Positions 20,893 through 31,670 of a stretch of DNA of 64,000 bases are shown one piece after another (positions within the stretch are counted from its first letter, which is position 1; each line of letters begins with the position of its first letter). The DNA is from CAVSUB01 sp963730995 (GTDB lineage Bacteria; Acidobacteriota; Vicinamibacteria; Vicinamibacterales; 2-12-FULL-66-21). The stretch covers positions 1,922,001-1,986,000 of the forward strand of contig CAVSUB010000013.1 of assembly GCA_963730995.1 (NCBI GenBank). Direction: 5' to 3'. The notes beneath the pieces are model-generated. The model worked only from the letters and a program-made list of their open reading frames with translations. It was not told the DNA's origin and did not search any database. A program made the translations under genes and the position numbers.

Positions 20893-23525
20893 TTGTCAAA
20901 ACTCACCCGACAGGGCGGAGCTCTGCTTTCAGCAATCGCGTGCGCGCTTATCGCCGGTTCACAGCCGGCGGTCGCACAGACAACGTCCACTTCCGTCTGG
21001 CTGGACCGATGGCGACATCGGCGCCCCGGTCGTCGCCGGCAGCGCCACCACGCTCGGGGAGTACGCGTCACCGGTGGTCGGTGCTGGAACGGATGTGGGC
21101 GGCACGTCTGACGAGTTCCATTTCGCGTACCTGCCTTCCTCGGGCGATCTCGACGTCCGCGTCAGGGTCGCGTCGCTGCAGAACGTGGATCCATCGGCAA
21201 AGGCCGGCATCATGATTCGCGAATCGCTGCAGGACGACGCTCGGCACGCCTTCATGTTCGTGACACCCGGCAACGGCCTCGCGTTCGAGCGCCGCGTGAA
21301 ACCGGGTCGGATGACCGCGCAGACCAGCGGCCCCGCCGCGTCTCCAGCTGTGTGGGTGCGCCTGGTGCGTCGGGGCAAGACGTTCAGCGCGTACAGCTCC
21401 GACACCGGTGCAACGTGGACCCTGGTTGGCAGTGCGATGGTCAATATGGGGTCCAGCGTCTACGTCGGACTGGCCGTGACGAGCCATGTCCCGAGCAAGA
21501 CGACGACGGCGACCTTCGAAAACCTGGACCTTGGATCAGGATCGTCGTCCCTCCCGACGCCCTGGACGTCAGGCGACGTCGGGAGTCCTGCCTCGCAGCG
21601 GGAGCGCGAGCGCGAGCGGCGAACACCTTTACGGTGACGGGAGGCGGTCTGGACATCGGCGGCACCTCCGACCAGTTTCAGTTCGTCTACCAGCCGATGA
21701 CCGGTGACGCGCAGCTGGTCGCCTGGCTGGGCAATCTTCAAGCTACCGACACCTCCGCGAAGGCCGGCGTGATGATTCGGGAGGCACTCACTGGACCGGC
21801 TGCCCATGCTTCCGTGTTCGTGACGGGATCGGGCGGATTTGCGTTCGATCGCCGGACGGCAGCCGGAGGCGCGAGCTCCGAGACCAACGGCAGCACCGGC
21901 AACGCGTCCGGGTGGCTCAAGATCGTGCGTGAAGGCAGCGTCTTCAGCGCTTTCGAATCCCAGGACGGCAGTCAGTGGACCCTCATCGGCACCGACACGA
22001 TTTTGATGCCTGCCACCGTCGTATGTCGGGCTGGCGGTCACGAGCCACAACGCGTCCCTGACCGCAACGGGGACATTCAGCAACGTCGCAGTCTCCACGC
22101 CGGCGGCTACCAACAAAGCACCGACGGTCTCGATCTCCGCTCCGACAACCGGAGCAAGTTACACGGCGCCGGCAAACATCGTCATTAACGTAGCCGCGGC
22201 GGATAGCGACGGCTCGATCGTCAAGGTGGACTTCTACGCAGGCGGCCAACTCCTCGGATCCGATACCTCGACTCCATTCAGCGCCACATGGAGCAATGTC
22301 CCCGCTGGATCGTATAGCCTGACCGCAGTTGCGACCGATGACGGAGGGGCGGCCACCGCGTCGCAGCCAGTGACTGTCACCGTCGGCGCCCCAGCGAACA
22401 AGCCGCCAACCGTTTCGATATCGTCGCCGACGGCCGCCGCGAGCTACACGGCGCCGGCGAGCGTCTCGATTGCTGCGACCGCGGCTGATGCCGACGGGAC
22501 GGTTAGCAAGGTCGATTTCTACGCGGGCGGCCAGCTCGTGGGATCCGATACCACCACGCCCTTACAGCGTCACGTGGAGCAGCGTGGCGGCCGGAACCTA
22601 CAACCTCACGGCAGTCGCGACCGATAACGCCGGCGCGACGGCGACGTCGCAGCCGGTCACGATCACGGTTGCCGCACCCGCCAACAAGCCGCCGACCGTC
22701 TCGATATCAGCGCCGGCGGCGGGCGCGAGCTACACCGCGCCGGCAAGCATCTCGATCACCGCGACGGCGGCTGACCCCGACGGGTCGGTCACGCGGGTGG
22801 ATTTCTACGCGGGCAGCTCAGCTCGTGGGATCCGACACTTCGAGCCCGTTCAGCGTCGAGCTGGAGCGGTGTAGCTGCCGGGAACTACAGCCTGACGGCG
22901 GTGGCAACCGACAATACCGGCGCCAAGACGACGTCTGCGGCTGTAGCGGTGACGGTTGCCCCGCCGCCGAACAAGCCGCCGACGGTGTCGATATCGACAC
23001 CGGCCGCCGGCACCACCTACACCGCACCTGCGAGCATGTCGGTCAGCGCGACCGCGAGCGATCCCGACGGGTCGGTGGTGCGCGTGGATTTCTATGCAGG
23101 CACCCAGGTTGTCGGCTCCGACACGTCGAGCCCGTTCAGTGTGACGTGGAGCGGCGTCGCGGCCGGGACGTATAACCTGACGGCCGTTGCGACCGACAAT
23201 GCGGGTGCCAAGACCACGTCTCCGGCGGTCTCGATAAACGTCGCGCTCCCACTCGGGCACGACGGTGCTCGTGACTCCGCCGGTGGACTACGCGACCAAC
23301 GTCACATCGCTGAACATCGAGCTTCGACGCTCCGTCGACGCGGTGACCGCCTCGCCCGTCGCCACCAAGAACGTCGGGAAACCGGCCGTGATCGCGGGCG
23401 ACGTCGCCGCGGATATCTCCTCGATTGTCGATCCGCTGCCCACGGGCTCCTACTACGCGATCGTCATCAGCATCGGCCCGTACGGATCGACGAAGAGTGC
23501 TCCATCAGCGGTGTTCTCGAAGTGA
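20893..23525 (+). CDS. secreted DUF1349 protein with four Ig-like (Big_7) repeats, frameshifted
   Basis: Starts at a TTG (20893) in the same context as its paralogue at 24067: both begin LSKL..QGGALL and a signal peptide ending in A-x-A (QPAVAQ). Two DUF1349-like concanavalin-A-type modules follow (DVGGTSDEFHFAY...SAKAGIMIRESL...WVRLVRRGKTFSAYSSDTG...; and GGTSDQFQFVYQPMTGDAQL...AKAGVMIREAL). Then four Ig-like repeats of about 98 aa (22110-23250), each with KPPTVSIS, GASYTAPA, KVDFYAG, LTAVATDNAGA. A shared C-terminal domain (YATNVTSLNIELRRSVDAV; SYYAIVISIGPYGSTKSAP) ends at 23525. About seven frameshifts. Probably an adhesin or glycan-binding surface protein; no PEP-CTERM or sortase tail seen. 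Confidence 0.75.
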
Positions 23526-23561
23526 TGTGACGTAGAAGCGTCTCTTCGGATGGCCCACGCG

Positions 23562-23591
23562 GACGCAACCGGCGAGAGCGCCGGTTGCGTC
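23562..23591 (+). terminator. perfect 13-bp hairpin after the first DUF1349 gene
   Basis: GACGCAACCGGCG pairs perfectly with CGCCGGTTGCGTC across an AGAG loop, 36 nt after the stop at 23525. It is not followed by a T-run. The paralogue has an equivalent hairpin at 25881, also starting ACGCAA. Confidence 0.6.
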
Positions 23592-23616
23592 GCGTAAGCC
23601 CGGCCCCGCGCGGCAT

Positions 23617-23650
23617 CGTCGACCCACTCCCAAGCGTCGACCCACTCCCA
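23617..23650. repeat. two-copy 18-bp tandem repeat
   Basis: CGTCGACCCACTCCCA occurs at 23617-23632 and 23635-23650, separated by AG. It lies between the first DUF1349 terminator and the sigma-54 element of the second gene; a role as binding site is possible but unproven. Confidence 0.6.
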
Positions 23651-23827
23651 GCCCTACTCGGTTAGCGGCGTCGATCCGGTCTGACCCTGAGCTGAATACT
23701 ACGTTTACACGGCTCATCCATACAATTTTGTCAGTCTTACACATTCGGTCTGCTCAGGCCCACCTACCGCATGCGGCGTAAAGCTGTAAATGACCACAGG
23801 AGAACGGCTTATGGTCGCCGTCATTTT

Positions 23828-23843
23828 TGGCAGCATGCTTGCC
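23828..23843 (+). promoter_or_regulatory. sigma-54 type -24/-12 promoter
   Basis: TGGCAGCATGCTTGCC has GG-N10-GC spacing with TGGCA at -24 and TTGC at -12. It is 224 nt before the TTG start at 24067, nearly the same distance as in the paralogue. The roughly 220-nt leader contains GCAGAGC-GGA-GCTCTGC (near 23953), a perfect 7-bp inverted repeat. No gene is visible in 23651-24066. Confidence 0.55.
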
Positions 23844-24066
23844 TTCTTGAGCTCCGACCAAACGGCACGCATTCGGTTCTAGTTCTGCATGGAGCATAAG
23901 CCCGCTCCCCGCGGCTTCCGGCAGTAACTAAGGACGCTTCGAACGTTGCGCGACAACGGGCAGAGCGGAGCTCTGCCTGCAGCGGGCCGAAAGCGCCATA
24001 GGGACTCTTAACTAACGCCAATTTGCGTCGCGGCGCGGTGCGCCGCCACCAGTACGGAGAGGAAAA

Positions 24067-25849
24067 TTGTCAAAACTCAGCCAGCAAGGCGGAGCTCTGC
24101 TTCTTGGATTCGTGTGCGCGTTGATCGGGGGTTCGAGGCCAGCTGCCGCGCAAACTTCTACATTGCCCTCAGGATGGAGCCACACCGACATCGGCAGCCC
24201 GGTCGTCGCTGGAAACGCCACGAGCTCGGGAAGTACTTTCACGGTCGTTGGCGCGGGCACGGACGTGGGCGGCGGGTCCGACGAGTTTCATTTCGCTTAC
24301 CAGCCAACCTCCGGTGATCTCGATGTCCGCGTCCAGGTCGCGACGCTTCAGAACGTGGACCCCTGGGCCAAGGCAGGTCTCATGATTCGGGAGTCGCTGA
24401 CCGACGATGCCCGGGACGCCTTCATGTACGTGTCGCCTGGGAATGGCCTTGGATTTCAGCGGCGAACGAGAACGGGCCATACCAGCAGCGAAACGGCGGG
24501 CGCGGCAACATCGGCGCCCGTGTGGCTGCGTCTCGTGCGTCAAGGCAACGTCTTCAGCGCATACAGTTCCCCGACGGGTGCAACGTGGACCCTGGTTGGC
24601 AGCGCCACCGTGAGCATGAACGCCCAGGCCTACGTCGGTCTCGCGGTCACGAGCCATGTTGCGAGCAAGACTGCGACAGCCAGCTTCGCGAACGTGACCC
24701 TCGGATCGTCTTCAGCGCCCTCTCTTCCCTCTCCCTGGACAGCGGGCGACATCGGCAGCCCCGCGCTGGTCGGTAGTGCGAGTGCAAGCGGCGGGATCTT
24801 TACGGTGAAGGGAGCCGGCCAAGATATCTGGGGCACCTCCGATCAATTCCAGTTCGCGTACCAGCAGATGACGGGGAATGCCGAAGTGGTCGCGAGAGTG
24901 GCCAGCCTTCAGGCCGCCGACGTCTGGACGAAGGGAGGTGTCATGATCCGCGAGGCGACTGACCGGATCAGCCGCGCACGCGTCCATGTTCGCGACGGGA
25001 TCGCAGCGGATGGTCGTTCCAACGCCGTCTTGTCGGCAGGTGCAGACGAGCTACACCAGCGCGGCGGCAGGGCGCCGCGCCCGGATGGGTGCGAGTCGTC
25101 CGTGAAGGCAATTGTTCAGCGCATACCAATCGCAGGACGGCAGTCAATGGACGCTCGTCGGCAGCGACACGGTCTCGATGCCGGCCACGGTCTACGTCGG
25201 GCTCGCCGTCACCAGCCACAACCCGGCCGCAACGGCGACGGCAACGTTCAGCAACGTCGCCGTCAGCACGCCGACGAGCGCCAACAAGCCGCCGACCGTC
25301 TCGATCTCCGCTCCTGCAAGCGGCGCGAGTTACACGGCGCCAGCCAACATCGCCATCACGGCAACCGCAGGCGATACCGACGGATCGATCGTGAAGGTCG
25401 ATTTCTACGCGGGTACCCAGCTCCTCGGATCGGATTCGTCGAGCCCATTCACCTTCACGTGGAACACTGTCGCGGCCGGAACATACAGCCTGACCGCGGT
25501 TGCCACCGACAATGCGGGCGCCAAAACGACGTCTCCGGCGATTACCGTCAACGTCACGTCAGCGTCGGCGCCGGCCAAGCCGACAACCCTAACCTTCGTT
25601 CCGCCGACGGATTACGCGACGAACGTGACGTCCCTCTCCCTCGAGCTCCGGCGGTCCACGGATCCGATAACTGCAGCAGCAGTGGCCAGCAAGAGCCTGG
25701 GCAAGCCGACGCCTTCGAATGGCTCGGTTTCGATGGATATCTCGACGCTCGTCGATCCGCTCGCGGCGGGATCCTACTACGGGGTCGTCATCAGCGTCGG
25801 TCCGTATGGATCGACGAAGAGCGCTCCGTCGGGCACGTTCACGAAGTAG
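24067..25849 (+). CDS. secreted DUF1349 protein with one Ig-like repeat (paralogue), frameshifted
   Basis: TTG start at 24067 with GGAGAGGA just upstream; LSKLSQQGGALL and a signal peptide ending RPAAAQ. Two DUF1349-like modules: about 24190-24700 (VGGGSDEFHFAYQPTSG; AKAGLMIRESL; WLRLVRQGNVFSAYSS) and 24745-25270. The second is broken by frameshifts between about 24955 and 25110, after which FSAYQSQDGSQWTLVGSD resumes. One Big_7 repeat (25285-25560) and the same C-terminal domain as the upstream paralogue follow (YATNVTSLSLELRRSTDPI; YGVVISVGPYGSTKSAPSG), ending 25849. It differs from 20893 mainly in having one Ig repeat instead of four. Likely exported and surface-associated; ligand unknown. 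Confidence 0.78.
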
Positions 25850-25880
25850 ATAATCGGAGACATCCGATCCTGTCTCGCAC

Positions 25881-25918
25881 ACGCAATGCGATCGACCCCA
25901 CGACCGGTCGCATTGCGT
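25881..25918 (+). terminator. hairpin after the second DUF1349 gene
   Basis: ACGCAATGCGA pairs with TCGCATTGCGT, an 11-bp perfect stem with a loop of 16 nt that can pair further. It begins 31 nt after the stop. Same position and same leading ACGCAA as the hairpin at 23562. Confidence 0.6.
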
Positions 25919-26233
25919 AAGCTGCTGTTCGGCCGCACGCCCGACCTTCGTCGGACCCGCTGAAAGGGACCAAAGTCGGACCAGCACGCGCGTGACTGGG
26001 GTAAGGGTTTATCGCTACGCCTTCCCTGTGCGATTCGGGCAAACGACGACGACGCGTTTATCCCGACACAGTCAGCGCCTCGTGGCTGATATGGACTCGC
26101 CCTCTATCAAGCCGCATCCTGCGATTGGAGCAATACCGACCGTCCGATGAAAAATATGATCCCTCAACCGATCTCGGATTCGGTTCCCCTCCTTGGACAC
26201 GAATTCCGATGACCGAATGCTTTCGTTCGATGC
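25919..26233. other. gap with no visible gene
   Basis: No coding signal on either strand. I looked for a -24/-12 element like those of the neighbouring genes and found none. Confidence 0.5.
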
Positions 26234-28048
26234 ATGCGCGATCGTGTCGAGTTGAGTAACATTCGGAGAGTGCCGACCGCCAGACACGTGTCTCTCCGCC
26301 GCACGGCCGTTCTGATCCTCACGCTCGGCGTTGTCGGGGCGATCGTTGTGTTACTTCTTGGAGGATTGCCGCCGCGATCGGTGACTTTCTCTCAATCGAC
26401 GAAGGAGGTGGAAGCGTATGACTTCGTCGAGATCACCGCCCAGGTGTCGGCTCCTCGAGCGTTCAACCCGTTCACGGGTGCGATCCTCCGCGGGACGTTC
26501 GAGACGACACGCGGCGACAGGCGGTGGGAAGTCGAAGGATTCTCAGATGCCGAGGATGGAAGCATCCATCGGATCCGTTTCATGCCGTCCGCTCCCGGTG
26601 ACTATCGATACTCAGTCGAGTATCGCCAGGGAGGCTCGGCGAGAACGTCGACCGGCACGTTTCATGTGCGCGACGGCGCCCGCCGTGGTCCGATTCGAGT
26701 CGACTCGAAGAACCCATGGCATTTTGTCTGGGAAGGGACAGGCGAGCATTACTTCTTCAATGGAACAACAGCGTACTGGATCATGGGCTGGCGCGATGAT
26801 CGGGTCATCGAGTCAAGCATCGAGCGGCTCCATAGACTGAAGGTCAACCGGGTGCGCGTGACGATTGCGGGTCGGACGAATGTCTTCTACGGTGAGCCAG
26901 TCATGCCCAATGACAGATGGACACCTCTTATCACTCCATGGCCGACCGGCCGTGCACTGCGTTACATGCATTTGCTCGGCCGGGTCGGACAGCGTTACGG
27001 CCTCGGCTTCGCTCGCAGCGCATCTGATCTCCTGGCCGAGATGGGAACGGAAGACGATATTTTCCATCCCGGCTTCAACTACAGCAGGTTCCAGGTGTCG
27101 TACTGGCAGAAGTTCGAACGCGCGATTCGATTCGCCCGCGATCGAGACGTGATCCTGTCGCTCGTGCTCGACATGAATGATAGCCGCGTGCATCCTGCGG
27201 CCGGAAGTGCGGACGAACATCGCTTCATCCGCTATGCGGTCGCCCGCTTCGCGGCCTTCTCGAACATCACCTGGGACCTCGGTGACGATCTCGATTCGTA
27301 CCGGGACGACCAGTGGACGCGGACGACGGGAATGCTTCTGAAAGAATGGGACCCGTACCGGCACCTGGCGACCAGCCACCCCGTCAACAACGTGCATCAG
27401 GATCGGACGGCCGACTGGTTCGACTTCACGTCCTTCCAGGAATGGTCGCGATCGCAGCACGCCTTCATGCTCGCCCGGCGAAGGGAGCAGCAACGCCTCG
27501 GCCGGATCATCCCTCAGACGAACGAGGAATATGGATACGAGGATCATTATCCGCTGTGGGCCAAAGGACCGGGATCCGACTCGGCCGACATGTTGCGTCG
27601 GATGGCGTGGGAGATCGTCATGGCAGGCGGCTACCAAACCTCGGGAGAGACGGCGCGGCGTGGTACCAACGTGTGGCCAGACACGGGTGGCGGATGGATG
27701 AACGGCCGCGGCGACGACACCATGACCATGTTTCAGGGATATGGCCACATGGTGGACTTTTTCACCAGTTTCAAGTGGTGGGAGACGGGGCCCCATGACG
27801 AGCTCGTGAGCAACGGTAACTACTGCCTGGCAAAACCCGGCGAGACCTACGCAATCTATCTTCCGAACGCGGGGAATGTAACCGTGCGACTTGAGCCAGG
27901 ACTATACCAGGCCACGTGGTGGGAGGCCGCGACAGGCAAGCAAACTCCTTTGCCTTCCGTCAACGCCGCCGCCTCGTCGTGGACCTCACCCCAAGCGCCG
28001 GGAGGTGGCGACTGGGCGTTGCTTTTGAGGCGGCAGCCGCTCCACTGA
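26234..28048 (+). CDS. DUF5060/DUF4038 glycoside-hydrolase-like protein
   Basis: Intact, up to 604 aa; the start is uncertain (26234, or internal methionine/valine codons closer to the hydrophobic segment). An N-terminal membrane helix (AVLILTLGVVGAIVVLLLGG) acts as anchor or signal. A DUF5060 beta-sandwich follows (YDFVEITAQVSAPRAFNPF; HRIRFMPSAPGDYRYSVEY), then a DUF4038-type TIM barrel (FFNGTTAYWIMGWRDDRVI; RVRVTIAGRT; NITWDLGDDLDSY; IIPQTNEEYGYED; GGYQTSGETA) and a C-terminal collagen-binding-like sandwich (YAIYLPNAGNVTVRLEPG). The Glu of TNEEYG is a candidate catalytic residue; the position where relatives often have E-x-x-N-E reads DLGDDLD. Likely acts on plant or bacterial polysaccharide outside the cytoplasm. 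Confidence 0.8.
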   Translation: MRDRVELSNIRRVPTARHVSLRRTAVLILTLGVVGAIVVLLLGGLPPRSVTFSQSTKEVEAYDFVEITAQVSAPRAFNPFTGAILRGTFETTRGDRRWEVEGFSDAEDGSIHRIRFMPSAPGDYRYSVEYRQGGSARTSTGTFHVRDGARRGPIRVDSKNPWHFVWEGTGEHYFFNGTTAYWIMGWRDDRVIESSIERLHRLKVNRVRVTIAGRTNVFYGEPVMPNDRWTPLITPWPTGRALRYMHLLGRVGQRYGLGFARSASDLLAEMGTEDDIFHPGFNYSRFQVSYWQKFERAIRFARDRDVILSLVLDMNDSRVHPAAGSADEHRFIRYAVARFAAFSNITWDLGDDLDSYRDDQWTRTTGMLLKEWDPYRHLATSHPVNNVHQDRTADWFDFTSFQEWSRSQHAFMLARRREQQRLGRIIPQTNEEYGYEDHYPLWAKGPGSDSADMLRRMAWEIVMAGGYQTSGETARRGTNVWPDTGGGWMNGRGDDTMTMFQGYGHMVDFFTSFKWWETGPHDELVSNGNYCLAKPGETYAIYLPNAGNVTVRLEPGLYQATWWEAATGKQTPLPSVNAAASSWTSPQAPGGGDWALLLRRQPLH

Positions 28049-28396
28049 TGGTCTCATCCGGGCGCTAAGATGTCATCGGCGCACATGAACCTGGGGACTC
28101 CTAGTATCCAGTCACAAGCGGCCAATGAGTTTTGTCTGGGCCGATGAAGTTTGTTGGCTACTTCCGATAGTCGAGCACGATGGTGAGAGCCTTTTGACGC
28201 GGAATGTGGACTATTGCAGTCGAGATGTTGGGGCCGACGTGCGTGAACGTTCACCCGTCGTGTAGCGCGGATGGAGCTCTCGCAACCCCGCCACAGCGAC
28301 CTTGGTGTTCTCGGACGTCTCGACGATGGGCTGTGCTGATAATCAGGTCCGCGATCGAACCTTGGTCTCTAGCTGTCTTCGAAAGACAACATCGAT
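28049..28396. other. gap with no visible gene
   Basis: About 350 nt between the DUF4038 gene and the beta-propeller gene. No coding signal, strong hairpin or clear promoter seen. Confidence 0.5.
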
Positions 28397-31300
28397 ATGC
28401 GCAGTAGTCCAGGCCCGCTTACCCGCTATGCGCTTCCGCTCGCGCTCGCCGGACTGCTCGCGCCCGCACTGAGCTCCCAGGCGCCCGTTTCGCAGCCCAC
28501 GCTCATCAACCAGTCCACCGACCCACTGCTCGCGAGCTTCCGCTTCCGATCCATCGGTCCGGCGAGCATGGGCGGGCGCATCGACGACATCGCGGTCTCG
28601 GAGAGCGATCCGAGCATCATCTACCTCGGATACGCGGTGGGCGGCGTCTTCAAGTCCGACAACAACGCCACCACGTTCAAGCCGGTGTTCGAGACCTACG
28701 GCACGGCGTCGATCGGCGACATCGCCATCCATCCGACGAATCCCGACATCGTCTACGTCGGTACCGGTGAGCCGAACAACCGGCAGACCTCCTCGTTCGG
28801 CGACGGCATCTACAAGACGACCGACGGCGGCAAGACGTTCACGAACATCGGGCTGAAGGACACGCAGACGATCGCCCGGATCGTGATCGATCCGGAGAAC
28901 CCCGAAACGGTCTACGTCGCGTCGCCGGGTCACCTGTTCGGGCCAAACCCCGAGCGCGGCATCTTCAAGACCATCGACGGGGGCAAGACCTGGAACAAGG
29001 TCAAGTTCATCGATGACGACACGGGATTCACGGACATCGCGATCGATCCGTCCGACACCAATGTTCTCTATGCGGCGAGCTACCAGCGCCGGCGGAGCGG
29101 CTGCTGCTTCAACGGCGGCGGGCCTGGCAGCGGCCTCTGGAAGACTACCGACGCGGGGAAGACCTGGACGAGGCTGACCGCCAATGGCCTGCCGCCCGGC
29201 ACCTACGGCCGGATCGCGCTCGACGTCGCGCGTTCGAATCCAAACGTCGTCTACGTGCAGATCGAAGCGGCCGACCTGAGTCAGCCGGACGACCGCGCCA
29301 GCGACTGGACCGGGCGAGAGCACCGAACCCACGCCGCCCGGGGCTGCGGCCGTGACGCCGCCGGCCGGCAACCCGCCAGCGACGCAGCAGGCAGGAGGCC
29401 GGGGAACGCCCGCACAGCAACCGCAGGCTGGCCAACCCGGCGTCGCAGCGGGTGACGACAGCAGGCGGCGAAGGCGCGCGTGCGCGACTACGACCTGGTG
29501 CAACAACGCCGGCCCGAACAAGGGGTTCGTGCGACCGACCGCGGCAGTCAGCCGGGCCCGCCGCCGAACCAGACGCCGCCGCCTCTCGACATCGAACGCG
29601 GCGGGATCTTCCGATCCGAGAACAAGGGCGCCGGCTGGGTGCAGGTGAGCAACTGCAACATCCGACCGATGTACTTCAGCCAGCTTCGCGTCGATCCGAG
29701 CAACGACAAGGCGGTCTACGTGGCGGGCCTTCCGGTCGCGAAGTCGCTCGACGGCGGCAAGACGTTCGCGACCCTCGACACGGCTGGCGGGCACGGCGAG
29801 CCGGGGCACGTCGACCAGCACGCGATCTGGATCGATCCGAAGAACCCGAAGCACATCATGATCGGCAACGACGGCGGGCTGGACATCAGCTGGGACCAGG
29901 GCAAGACGTGGGACTTCGTGAACACGATGGCGACGTCGCTCGCCTACTGGGTCAGCGCGGACATGCGACGACCCTATTACGTCTACACGGGCCTCCAGGA
30001 CAACGGCAGCTGGGGCGGGCCGAGCGCCACGCGCAGCACGCAACGGGATCATGAACTCGGACTGGTTCGGCATCGGCGGCGGCGACGGCTTCCAGACAGC
30101 CGTCGATCCGACCGACTTCAACGTCGTCTACACCGAGTCGCAGGACGGAACACCAGCCGGTACGACCTGCGAGCGGCCGCGGGCAGACAGCATCCGGCCG
30201 CGCGGCCCCGCGGCGGACGGACGGGGCAGGCGGTGGGGCAGCAGGTCCGCGCCTCCGCGGCCGCCAGTCGTCGCGGCCGGCAGGGGCTCGGGCGCGCCGA
30301 CCGGTGCAGTTCACGGCGGACGCGCGCCGTCGGTCCTAACGCGACGCGGATCAGTACCGGTTCAACTGGAATACGCCGTTCATGCTGTCGCCGCACAATC
30401 CGAGCATCGTGTGGCTCGGCGGCAATCGACTCTTCAAGTCGCTGAATCGCGGGGACACGTGGGTCGCGAGCGTGGACCTCACGAAGCAGCTCGACCGCAA
30501 GAAGGTCTCTCTGATGAGCGTGCCCGGGCGATCGAAGCGCGGCTCTCCCAGAACGACGGCGTCGTCGCACTACAGCACGATCGTCTCTGTCTCGGAATCG
30601 CCAGTGCTTGCCTGGCGTCGTCTGGGCCGGCACGGACGACGGGAACGTGCAGGTGAGCAAGGATGCGGGTGCGACGTTCACCGAGGTCGGAAAGAACATG
30701 TCAGGGCTGCCCGCGAATCACGTCTACTGGATCTCGCGCATCGACGCCTCGCACTTCGACGCCGGCACGGCTTACGTCGCCGTCGACGGTCATCGAGACG
30801 ACGACCTGAAGCCGTATCTGTTCGTGACACGGGACTACGGACAGAGCTGGACGTCCGTCGCCGGCAGATCTTCCTGCCGTTCGGAAATATTCAGGTCGTG
30901 CGCGAGGATCCGAAGAACCGCAACCTGCTGTACGTCGGCACCGAGTTCGGGCTCTACATCTCGCTCGACGGCGGCAGGAAGTGGCAGAAGTTCATGAACA
31001 ACCTGCCGACGGCGCGCGTCGACGACATCCTGGTCCATCCGCGCGACAACGACCTCATCGTCGCCACTCACGCGCGTGGAATCTGGATTGCGGACGACAT
31101 CAGTCCGCTGCAGCAGCTCGCGGCGACGCCGCCGCAGGATCCGATGCTCTTCGACGTGCGGCCCGGCTGTGTCGTATCTCACCGATCGGCAGAGCTTCCA
31201 GCAGGTCGGCGGGCAGAAGGTGTTCGTTGGCGAGAACCCGGCGCGCGGCGCGGCGCTGAACTACTACCTGCCGGCAGCGGCAACCGGGGACGTCAAGATC

Positions 31301-31525
31301 GCCATCGCGGACGCCACAGGACGCGTGGTCCGCACACTCGACGGCACCAGTAACGCCGGGATCAACCGCGTCATGTGGAACCTCACCGGACTGCCCCACC
31401 CGGCTCCGCGCGCGGAGGTCCAACCAGTCGAACCCGGAACCTACGTGGCCACGCTCACGGCAAACGGCAAGTCCGTCAGCAAGCCCGTGCAGGTGCTGCA
31501 GGACATATGGCTCAGGGAGAGATAA
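28397..31525 (+). CDS. secreted VPS10/BNR-type beta-propeller 'glycosyl hydrolase', frameshifted
   Basis: A large exported protein common in Acidobacteria and usually named glycosyl hydrolase or sortilin-like. ATG 28397, signal peptide (ALPLALAGLLAPALS), then propeller blades with BNR/Asp-box-like repeats: FRSIGPASMGGRIDDIAV, GIYKTTDGGKTFTNIGL, GIFKTIDGGKTWNKVKF, GLWKTTDAGKTWTRL, GKTFATLDTAGG, DISWDQGKTWDFVN, NVQVSKDAGATFTEVG. Intact to about 29280, then frameshifts near 29300-29480, 30035, 30150-30370, 30540-30600, 30865 and 31170. C-terminal beta-sandwich (LNYYLPAAATGDVKIAIADA; VEPGTYVATLTANG) ends at 31525. About 1,040 aa rejoined. Enzymatic activity is not established for this group. Confidence 0.78.
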
Positions 31526-31528
31526 GAC

Positions 31529-31660
31529 GGGATCAGGGATCAGGGATCAGGGATCAGGGATCGACGGGATCACAGGTCCGGTCCGGGATCCGCAAAACCT
31601 CGCGACCTCTGTCGAAGGGTTTTCGCGAACTCCAGCTCCTGATCCCTGATCCCTGATCCC
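31529..31660. repeat. palindromic element with GATCAGG tandem arms
   Basis: The left arm (31529-31562) is four and a half copies of a 7-bp unit GATCAGG; the right arm (31638-31660) is three copies of its complement. Between them lies a second palindrome whose core GGGATCCG...AAACCTCG...TCGA...GGTTTTCG (31584-31628) is also found in the element at 58302. It fills the gap between two convergent genes, starting 4 nt after one stop and ending 11 nt before the other. Confidence 0.85.
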
Positions 31661-31670
31661 GATTCCTACA

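Noticed and set aside
23844..24066. c-di-GMP riboswitch in the long leader of the second DUF1349 gene
   Set aside because: The leader has a GCAGAGC/GCTCTGC hairpin, but I could not find the GEMM-I core motifs.
9589..25849. PEP-CTERM/exosortase system
   Set aside because: The sigma-54 elements and exported repeat proteins suggested it, but none of the C-termini has a PEP motif with helix and basic tail, and no exosortase is in the window.
25850..26233. A sigma-54 promoter in front of the DUF4038 gene
   Set aside because: No TGGC with GC at the right distance was found on the plus strand.
31529..31562. GATCAGG tandem repeats as a CRISPR array
   Set aside because: The unit is 7 bp without spacers and the other side is its inverse complement; no cas genes in the window.
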